Below, piece by piece: positions 7,625 to 12,930 of a stretch of 12,930 bases of DNA. The notes below the pieces were generated by a model. The model was not told where the DNA came from. It was given only the letters and a program-made list of their open reading frames with translations, and made no database searches. The position numbers were made by a program, and so were the translations under genes. Source of the DNA: Temnopleurus reevesii (lineage: Eukaryota > Echinodermata > Echinoidea > Temnopleuroida > Temnopleuridae). The stretch is from assembly GCA_036244855.1 (NCBI GenBank), contig BQKZ01005957.1, positions 17,064 to 29,993 on the forward strand, given 5' to 3'. How positions within the stretch are numbered: the stretch's first letter is position 1; each line of letters opens with the position of its first letter.

Positions 7625-7715
7625 TTATAATAATAATGACAATAATAATAATAATAAATGCTGGATATTTATGTAGCTCTGCATCCACACAATAAAGCAC
7701 CCGAGGCACTTTTAA
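7625..7715 (-). mobile_element. SINE tail fragment with AAT repeat in unit C
   Basis: An (AAT)n run is followed on the plus strand by GGATATTTATGTAGCTCTGC, ATCCACAC and GCACCCGAGGCACTTTTAA. This is the order of the tail of the SINE at 1129-1402, read from its 3' end. The AAT run would be the SINE's 3' simple-sequence tail. Unit A has a shorter version at 5346-5411. Confidence 0.55.
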
Positions 7716-7793
7716 ACACTGAAATACTCATATATTATTAACAATTATTACCATTGGAATCAGTTTAATTCATTAGAGATGTGTTAACAAACT

Positions 7794-7799
7794 TTTATT
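7794..7799 (-). terminator. Polyadenylation signal of the FLYWCH gene
   Basis: AATAAA on the minus strand lies 118 nt past the stop codon and is followed by a GTTTGTT stretch. It gives a short 3' UTR, with cleavage expected about 15-25 nt further on. It is the first canonical signal after the stop. The unit A remnant has no such hexamer at the matching place. Confidence 0.7.
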
Positions 7800-7916
7800 G
7801 TTGTAAATTACAGTGAGTTGGTGTTAAATCAACATTACAAGTTTTTATAGTTCTCTTGTCTTTAAAATGCAATATACCATACAATCGTTCATGATCTACT
7901 TTGTTCAGTGAGACTC

Positions 7917-8876
7917 TCATTTTTGGACAGCGTGGCATTCGGCAAAGGCTTCCTGGATGTCCTGTTGCCGTTTCTTGATACTCTTCCATATATCACTCTG
8001 TCCTGGCAGAATCACAGGACAATCTTCTGATGTCTCTGGTCTTTGTTCTTGATGGGCTTTTCTTTTTGCGGTCGATGACAAACCTTCATCAGCATTTACT
8101 GATGATCTGTGGCCTTTGAGGTCTCTATGGCCCATGCTTAGCCTTTCATGACATTCCTGTGTTTCTTCTTCTACATTTCCAAGCCTCTTATTTGGTCTTT
8201 GGATGTAAGAAAGACCTTGATCAGTTCCTGATGATCTATGGCATTCTAAATCTTCCAGGTTTCCATTGGAACTACTTGTTCCCGTTGCTTTTGAGTTCTT
8301 CTGTTTTTGCAAGCGCTGTCTCTGAATGTTACTAATTACCTTGCCAAGCTTTGAATGTGGCATTGGGTCTTCTCCTGAAGCCATCAACCTCTGATCTTTA
8401 CGAACTTCCAGTTCCTTGATCATGTTCCTACTTTCCTGTCCGTCCCCCTGGATGCACTCCTGCTGGTTGCTCACTCTTGATGGTTCCACTGACTGTTCTG
8501 CAACCATGGTCTCCTCCTGGACGCACCCCAGCTGGTTACTCACTCCAGATGGTTCCACTGAATGTTCTGCAGCCGTGGTCTCCATATGTCCATCAAGACC
8601 CTGTCCTGCAGCCGTCCTACACTTGACGAAAGCTTCCCGGCTTCCCTGCCGTTGCCTCCTGATGGATCTCTTGATGTTCTCCAGCCCCGGCATTGCCATC
8701 ATGCCCTCCTCTGTGGCTTCATGCATTGTGGCCAACAGGATCTGCTTTGGGCTTTGGTCAGTCTCCGCTGCCATCCTCTTCATGGCGTTTCTCAACTTGT
8801 AGGCATTTGCTTTCCCATGGTCAGGTGGGTGGTTGTGTTCGGTTTTGTCACAGATCTCATTATTGTTGATTGAGAC
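7917..8876 (-). CDS. FLYWCH zinc-finger protein, exon 2 (terminal coding exon)
   Basis: This exon starts at G8876 after a good acceptor (TTCTTTCTTTGCAG, AG at 8878-8877) and ends at a TGA at 7919-7917. It supplies residues 51-369 of the spliced protein. It opens with the second half of the FLYWCH finger, including EHNHPPD (H64 and H66). Residues 72-136 form a basic region (KLRNAMKRMAAE, SPKQILLATM, ENIKRSIRRQRQ) of the type that follows FLYWCH domains in MULE-related proteins. The rest is polar and repetitive. A 23-residue tandem repeat (AEHSVEPSGVSNQ and AEQSVEPSRVSNQ, residues 153-198) is seen. A PG-x3-I-x2-SI-basic-EAF motif occurs at 113-136 and again at 341-364. No DDE transposase domain is visible. 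The role is probably sequence-specific DNA binding in the nucleus, inferred from the finger only. The open frame upstream of 8876 (to 8939) is intron. Confidence 0.85.
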   Translation of the reverse strand, partial: VSINNNEICDKTEHNHPPDHGKANAYKLRNAMKRMAAETDQSPKQILLATMHEATEEGMMAMPGLENIKRSIRRQRQGSREAFVKCRTAAGQGLDGHMETTAAEHSVEPSGVSNQLGCVQEETMVAEQSVEPSRVSNQQECIQGDGQESRNMIKELEVRKDQRLMASGEDPMPHSKLGKVISNIQRQRLQKQKNSKATGTSSSNGNLEDLECHRSSGTDQGLSYIQRPNKRLGNVEEETQECHERLSMGHRDLKGHRSSVNADEGLSSTAKRKAHQEQRPETSEDCPVILPGQSDIWKSIKKRQQDIQEAFAECHAVQK

Positions 8877-10206
8877 CTGCAAAGAAAGAATATTTTGTAT
8901 CAAAGTCATGTACATTTGATGGACTATTTTGAAACACATTGGTATTCAACACGAAAATTCACAATTTTGTTAATATTGTTTAATTTTCTCTGTGAACTTC
9001 CCTTGAATTTTTTGGTCTCTTCTGGGTTATTTTTTTCTAAAAATAAGTGATGGTAGATTATTATAATTAAAAGGTGTGGTTCTACAACACACTTAAAAAA
9101 AGCCTATGTTGCTCCATTATTGCGACTATATAACCATATAGGGTGACCTGAATCAGAATTTGTATGCTCTTTATTAAATATTGTACATTGTGTTAATAAC
9201 AAGGAACCTGGAGGTATAACGCTGACTTGCCACAGTGTAGGCCTGCAGCATGCAAAACGATTTGCTTTAGAGCTGAGACTATGGATATTTTAAAAAGAAG
9301 AAATATATTGTCTTCTTGATTGGCCAACTTCTCCAATTCTACAACATGCTAAATAAATTTTTAAATAAAAAAATTTCCCTTTTTACTTTTTTAGTTTTGT
9401 CAGCTGTAATTTACTAGGCTGTGATTCTTTTTCTTCCTAGATACAAATTCTATGTACTTTTTTCACCTGCCATATCCTAAAAGCCCAATTGATTAAAGCT
9501 TGTCCAATATAGCAGCATATTATTATACGAAAAATGGATTCCAAGTATTCATAGTTTAACCATCTCTTAAAGGCTTGGTCTGAGCCAGAAAATGTCTGCT
9601 TTGATTAAAAGCACAAAATCAGATCAACAGATCAAAATAGGTTTGAAATAAATCGGACTAAAAAAAAGTCTATGAATATCTAAATCATAGTTTGATCTTT
9701 ATTGCAAAATTGACAATATATTTGGTCATGTGATATATGATGTTTGTCATGCACTTCTCAACTGGTATCTTATTACAACTTATCATTTTTAATACTAGGC
9801 TACATTAACCCATAAATGTATCTTTTAATATTCAAAAGGTTGATCGATATATATCTGCACCCATATTGACAAGAAAGGGAAATTATATTTTCATGAAAGG
9901 TTTAAAAAAAGCGCGGTTTTCGAACAATGAGATATCAAAATGAACTACTTGCAGAGAATTGTATGACATACGTCCTCTCTAAAAAAAAACAAATTTTACA
10001 TAACAATCACTGTTGATCGAGCTGTATTGTCCGATTTCAGTTTTCTGGACTGTTCGTCTGATTTTTCTGGCCCAGAAAAAAAAAACACTTGAATTTAAAA
10101 GGATCCACCAGTATGGGTATCGGGAGAGGAATGCTGACATCCCCTCCTCCTCCCTCATCCCCATGCACCCACCCCCTGTGATGCCGAAGGCCCGTTGAAT
10201 ACAAAC
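8877..10206 (-). other. Phase-0 intron of the FLYWCH gene (1330 bp)
   Basis: Donor AAG|GTTTGT (GT at 10206-10205) and acceptor TTTGCAG| (AG at 8878-8877) bound an AT-rich intron. It splits the zinc finger between its second cysteine and its histidine pair and joins K50 to V51 without breaking a codon. The donor side has a G-rich block on the transcribed-RNA strand (10141-10176). Between 8940 and 9970 I see no other exon, only AT-rich sequence and a few short imperfect inverted repeats (for instance AAGGTGTGG/CAACACACTT near 9070-9094). Confidence 0.8.
10152..10176 (-). promoter_or_regulatory. Potential G-quadruplex / G-run splicing element in the intron
   Basis: On the gene strand the sequence reads GGGGG, T, GGG, TGCAT, GGGG, ATGA, GGG. 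This is four G runs of three or more with loops of 1, 5 and 4 nt, and more G runs follow to 10141. It starts about 30 nt downstream of the 5' splice site. G runs just inside introns are known to enhance 5' splice-site use and can fold as RNA quadruplexes. Its role here is inference. Confidence 0.45.
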
Positions 10207-10356
10207 CTTTATCTTGGCTTTGCATTCACTGTTGAGGTTCCTTCTCAATTCACATTCATAACTGTCCCATCCACCCGCCATATTTCTCCTCTTCACGTAA
10301 ATATAGCCATCGAGCAGTAATTTCTTTCCTCCTCGTTCAGTCGCTATCCACTCCAT
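10207..10356 (-). CDS. FLYWCH zinc-finger protein, exon 1 (start exon)
   Basis: This exon encodes residues 1-50, beginning MEWIATERGGKKLLLDGYIY. It carries the first half of a FLYWCH finger: the RG-x2-LLLDGY-x-Y pattern, then WDSYEC (C35) and ECKAK (C45). With EHNH from exon 2 the four zinc ligands are C35, C45, H64 and H66. The usual Trp just before the first Cys (the W of FLYWCH) is Tyr33 here, with a Trp at residue 30. The start is the ATG at 10356-10354. The frame is open three codons further to a TTG and is then closed by a stop at 10377-10375, so this is the first in-frame ATG. The start context is weak (T at -3, G at +4). FLYWCH fingers occur in insect Mod(mdg4), nematode FLH proteins, vertebrate FLYWCH1 and MULE transposases. 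Confidence 0.85.
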
Positions 10357-10540
10357 TAATTCCAAATTACGTGTCTATGTGCGTGTTGCGAGTGTAGTTT
10401 CGTCTTCTGCTGCTGTGTGATTCCCTAGCACACGACAGTTCTTTGCCTGAGACCAACAAATTTCCTCCTTGAAATGACAAGAAAATAGTCATTTGAATAG
10501 TTAAAATGTTCAAATCATAATGATATGAGTATATATACTA
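10357..10540 (-). promoter_or_regulatory. 5' UTR and candidate core promoter of the FLYWCH gene
   Basis: The gene's 5' flank contains a TATATATA at about 10530-10537, some 175 bp upstream of the start codon, which could set a start site near 10500. The motif reads the same on both strands and the region is AT-rich, so this is weak evidence. No CpG-rich block or initiator was identified. Confidence 0.25.
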
Positions 10541-10718
10541 TTTGGATTAAGGGAGTGCAACGCAAGGCAGTATGTTCAGCATGTAGAAACAAGTACATAC
10601 ACTGATCCAGACTCTAATAAATAGTGTCTGCATGCTAGCACTATTATATGCGGGTGGTAATTGCCCTCCCTGTCGGTCTAAATTGCCTCTTGTATAGTCT
10701 AAGAATTCAGACCATTAA
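10541..10718. other. Upstream intergenic sequence, nothing recognised
   Basis: Upstream of the FLYWCH gene. There is no ORF, no clear repeat and no RNA gene that I can identify. The next element begins at a TTAA at 10715-10718. Confidence 0.4.
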
Positions 10719-10791
10719 AGCTGCCTGAATTGTGAGACCATTCAGAACGGGAATTTTGCTTGAAATAAAACGCTAACCAAAGCAGGCAGCT
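10719..10791. mobile_element. 73-bp TTAA mini-MITE
   Basis: It starts AGCTGCCTG right after TTAA (10715-10718) and ends CAGGCAGCT right before TTAC (10792-10795), so it has 9-bp perfect inverted ends and a target duplication with one change. It also shares the TTAA-AGC start with the elements at 4333 and 6632. It is very short, so chance cannot be wholly excluded. Confidence 0.5.
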
Positions 10792-11035
10792 TTACCCTAG
10801 TAATTATTACAACTATAATCTTCATAAATTGTGCAAAACATAGTAAATTGTTGATTTACTGTATTGATAGCCAAATAAAGGTCTGTGTTTTACAGACTAC
10901 ACCATGTTAGAGTGGAAGGATGCAAAATTACCTTCGGGGTAATTGTCCACGGATGGTATGGTTAGTTGTGTTTTCTGCAAGCCTGCATCAGAAAAAAAGA
11001 AAGAAAGAAAATATGTGACTCATCCGGGAATAGAA

Positions 11036-11271
11036 TATTCATCCTCTTCTTCCTCTTCGTTCTTCTTCTGTCTTCTTTGTTTTCTCCTCTTTTTCATTTT
11101 CTTCTCTTCTTGTTTTATGTTTCTTTTTCATTTTCTTCTCTTCTGTTTTATGTTGTATCCTCCCATTCTCTTCATTCTCTTCTTTACTGTTCTTATTCTC
11201 CTTCCTTTTCTTCTTCTTATTCTTCTTCTTCCTCATCCTCCACCTCCCCTCCTTCTTCTTCCCCCTTTTTA
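11036..11271 (+). repeat. Polypyrimidine (TTC/TCC-rich) tract
   Basis: About 235 bp are almost only C and T on the plus strand. It includes a direct tandem duplication of roughly 34 bp (TTTTTCATTTTCTTCTCTTC at about 11090 and again at 11124, each followed by TGTTTTATGTT or close). Long homopurine-homopyrimidine tracts can adopt triplex (H-DNA) structure. The plus- and minus-strand open frames here are low-complexity artefacts. Confidence 0.85.
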
Positions 11272-11403
11272 TGACAAATAACTTAGGATTTTGAGCTCCT
11301 CGTCTGAAACGTCGGCACAGATCTTCTCTCTCTTTTGCAATGTTCGGTAAAGCAAACGGCGCCATCTCAACTTTGGTATTGTCTGATTTTGTTTATTGTA
11401 ATT
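11272..11403. other. Short non-repetitive spacer
   Basis: Ordinary-looking sequence between the pyrimidine tract and the first GAT block. It contains the only moderately GC-rich words in this part (for example GCAAACGGCGCCATC). No exon is supported. Confidence 0.35.
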
Positions 11404-11470
11404 TGATGACGATGATGATGGTAATGATGATGAGGAGGAGGAGGAGGAGGAGGAGGAGGAGGAGGAGGAT
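11404..11470 (+). repeat. GAT/GAG microsatellite block 1
   Basis: GAT and AAT trinucleotides run into ten or so GAG units ending at GGATCAATAAATACTGG. The same GAT-to-GAG-to-GATCAATAAA order is seen in the larger block at 11801-12090. Confidence 0.85.
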
Positions 11471-11550
11471 CAATAAATACTGGGTGCGTGCACAATGGTG
11501 ATGATAGTTTTCATGATATTGATGATGGTGGTGGTGGTTGTGGTGGTGAT
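11468..11550 (+). repeat. 83-bp direct repeat, copy 1
   Basis: GATCAATAAATACTGGGTGC, GTGCACAAT, ATGATAGTTTTCATGATATT and GATGGTGGTGGTGGTTGTGG are repeated nearly unchanged at 12085-12172, 617 bp away. It includes non-microsatellite sequence, so it is a duplicated segment and not only shared simple repeat. Confidence 0.85.
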
Positions 11551-11790
11551 TCAATTCAATTCAAAATAACATTTATTTTTTTCAACATCAAAAATAAATC
11601 ATTGCTGTACAGTGTAGCAGTTTACAATTGTATAATCCATGTATTTATAGGGTAATTAGAACATGAATCATTAACGTACGTAAACAAATTGATGAAAAGG
11701 GCGCAAATCCAGTATTGTGTTGGATGCGCCGACAAATACAACAACAACAAAGGAAATACAATACCTATACAATGCATACTTTATATAATA
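11551..11790 (-). mobile_element. Probable 3' tail of a non-LTR retrotransposon
   Basis: On the minus strand this ends in AATAAATGTTATTTTGAATTGAATTGAA, a pentamer (TTGAA) tail following AT-rich 3' UTR-like sequence. Such tails are common on L2/CR1-type LINEs. Upstream on the same strand is a hairpin whose arms are GGCGCATCCA and TGGATTTGCGCC (11730-11700). The fragment sits inside the GAT microsatellite, as expected of a 5'-truncated insertion. No reverse transcriptase sequence remains, so the family is not established. Confidence 0.45.
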
Positions 11791-11800
11791 AGAACAACAG

Positions 11801-11847
11801 TGATGATGATAATGATGATGAGGATGATGAGGATGATGAGGATGATG

Positions 11848-11915
<68 letters not shown>

Positions 11916-11916
11916 C

Positions 11917-11966
<50 letters not shown>

Positions 11967-11993
11967 GGAGGAGAAGAAAGAGGAGGAGGAGGT

Positions 11994-12032
<39 letters not shown>

Positions 12033-12090
12033 CGGCGACGACGACGATGATGATGATGATGATGATTATGATGATGATGATGATGATCAA
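11801..12090 (+). repeat. Long GAT microsatellite with GAG/GAC interruptions
   Basis: About 290 bp of GAT/ATG units with GAG-rich (11821-11850, 11965-11993) and GACGGCGACGACGAC (12031-12045) interruptions. Frames through it give runs of Asp, Met, His, Ile or Ser, and none is a gene. Confidence 0.95.
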
Positions 12091-12172
12091 TAAATACTGG
12101 GTGCGTGCACAATTATGATGATGATAGTTTTCATGATATTGACGATGGTGGTGGTGGTTGTGGTGATAATGA
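12085..12172 (+). repeat. Direct repeat, copy 2 (88 bp)
   Basis: Second copy of the segment at 11468-11550, with a few substitutions and an extra trinucleotide (CACAATTATGATGATGATAG against CACAATGGTGATGATAG). It is preceded by the same GAT/GAG tract. Confidence 0.85.
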
Positions 12173-12365
12173 TGATGATGATGATGATAATGATGATGGT
12201 GAGGGTGAGGGGTATAATGATGGTGAGGGTTGTGGTGATGATGAATATGATTATGATGATGGTAGTGGTTATAATAATTGTGATGATGGTAGTGTTGGTG
12301 ATGGTGGTTATGGTAATAATGATGCTGACAGTGGCACTGGTGGTACTGCATGCTGCTGCTGCTGA
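12115..12365 (+). repeat. Imperfect GAT/GGT microsatellite ending in (CTG)n
   Basis: GAT, GGT and AAT trinucleotides in a diverged array, ending in TGCTGCTGCTGCTGATG at 12351-12367. It looks older than the 11801-12090 block because it is much more interrupted. Confidence 0.85.
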
Positions 12366-12930
12366 TGATTCTAATATCCGCTATTTTACATTTTACATGG
12401 AAATATTTCCCATTGTTTTTCTATACAATCAATCGTACCTTGTATCATTTTTCTTTTCTTTTCTTTTGTATAATTATTTTCTTCCTTTTGTTCAAACTCA
12501 GGCATCGTTTTACAGGCATTTGAGAAATCATATAACACAGTGCACAGAGTCCAAGAAATACTTATGATATAAGCAAACGGAAATATAAATTTCACAATTG
12601 CATTTATAGCCATTTTAAATAAAGAAAGAAAACTGAACACGATAGAAATTGAATGTCCAGGCTGAAAAAAAAATCATTTTGAATATGTAGGCTATATTAC
12701 GAAGAATTACTCGATAAATGTATTAGTAAAAATTACATATTGCTAAGATGAGAAGAAAACTCTTCAAACGGACGGTCTGCACAAATAAAAGATATGCAAA
12801 TGGTGGGGTCAAAAGAGTTGGTGGCAGCCTTTTTTAGTGTCCCCGCAGAATAATTAGAATTTCAGATAGCGCAATCTTATATGGAGTACGAAAAATTATT
12901 ATTATTAATTATTTTTTTTTTGTGTAAAAA
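12366..12930. other. AT-rich end of window; one weak candidate exon
   Basis: Mostly AT-rich sequence with short T, A and CTTTT runs. The minus strand has one feature worth noting: an acceptor-like TTTTTTTTTCAG (AG at 12663-12662) is followed by 91 open codons to a stop at 12386. The predicted product has a hydrophobic stretch (AIVKFIFPFAYIISISW) and then a charged tail. Nothing else supports a gene here. Confidence 0.3.

Larger units (their letters stand above)
6288..7965 (+). repeat. Tandem duplication unit C (carries the intact gene 3' end)
   Basis: Collinear with unit A (3609-5799), from CAAAGACTAACAATTATAG through the TA/CAG MITE, foldback and SINE tail into the last codons of the FLYWCH gene. 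It holds a 129-bp palindromic MITE (6632-6760) not present in unit A. It lacks the 511-bp MITE: the empty site TATTGAAGAGTAACATTTTT is at 7131-7150. Confidence 0.85.

Noticed and set aside
8416..8873. Two plus-strand open frames of 103 and 128 codons
   Set aside because: They lie antisense to exon 2 of the FLYWCH gene and are shadows of its coding sequence.
8877..8939. The upstream ATG at 8939 as the start of the 340-codon frame
   Set aside because: It would begin inside the intron and omit half of the FLYWCH finger. The acceptor at 8878-8877 and exon 1 give a better model.
9979..10206. Coding continuation of exon 1 past the donor site
   Set aside because: A strong GT donor at 10206 joins in phase to the acceptor at 8877 and restores the zinc-finger histidines. 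The extension lacks domain features. It is kept only as a possible intron-retention product.
10943..11365. Ser/Phe/Leu-rich and Lys/Glu-rich open frames
   Set aside because: Artefacts of the polypyrimidine tract. No start context, homology or splice support.
11671..12567. Long open frames rich in His, Asp, Met, Ile or Ser through the GAT repeats
   Set aside because: They are translations of a trinucleotide microsatellite, open in several frames and both strands at once, with no non-repeat domain.

Overview
The window looks like nuclear DNA of a marine invertebrate animal, most likely an echinoderm (sea urchin or sea star type). The evidence is indirect. It is AT-rich and has one clear intron-containing gene. 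It carries a tRNA-derived SINE with intact A and B boxes and a GCGC/TATATAA tail, of a kind I associate with echinoderms and their relatives. It also holds many short inverted-repeat (MITE-like) transposons and long GAT microsatellites. I cannot name the species from the sequence alone.

Layout. Positions 1-3600 hold no gene that I can support. They contain a 135-bp foldback, two copies of a GTGTTTCACC-type MITE, a full-length SINE, a hAT-like MITE with a perfect 8-bp target duplication, a TA/CAG MITE and a decayed second SINE. Positions 3609-7965 are a tandem duplication: unit A (3609-5799) and unit C (6288-7965) align through most of their length. A scrap of a third unit (5893-5922) sits just before a truncated MITE that ends at a single N (6287). 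Unit A carries a 511-bp TTAA MITE absent from unit C, and unit C carries a 129-bp palindromic TTAA MITE absent from unit A, so each unit shows the other's empty site.

The only convincing protein gene is on the minus strand, with exon 1 at 10356-10207 and exon 2 at 8876-7917. The two exons join in phase to encode a 369-residue protein with an N-terminal FLYWCH-type zinc finger (C35, C45, H64, H66). A basic helical region of the sort that follows FLYWCH fingers in MULE-related proteins comes next, then a repetitive C-terminus with no transposase catalytic domain. A polyadenylation signal lies 118 nt past the stop. Unit A contains a decayed second copy of this gene's last codons and 3' flank, so the duplication unit is the gene's 3' end plus downstream DNA.

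Positions 10540-12930 hold a 73-bp TTAA MITE, a 240-bp polypyrimidine tract, and a large GAT/GAG/GGT microsatellite field in which an 83-88 bp segment occurs twice around what looks like the 3' tail of a non-LTR retrotransposon. The last 560 bp are AT-rich, with one weak candidate exon.

No operon, CRISPR array, rRNA or functional tRNA is present. The main interest is the natural pair of filled and empty transposon sites in the duplicated 3' flank, and the odd internal repeats of the FLYWCH protein.
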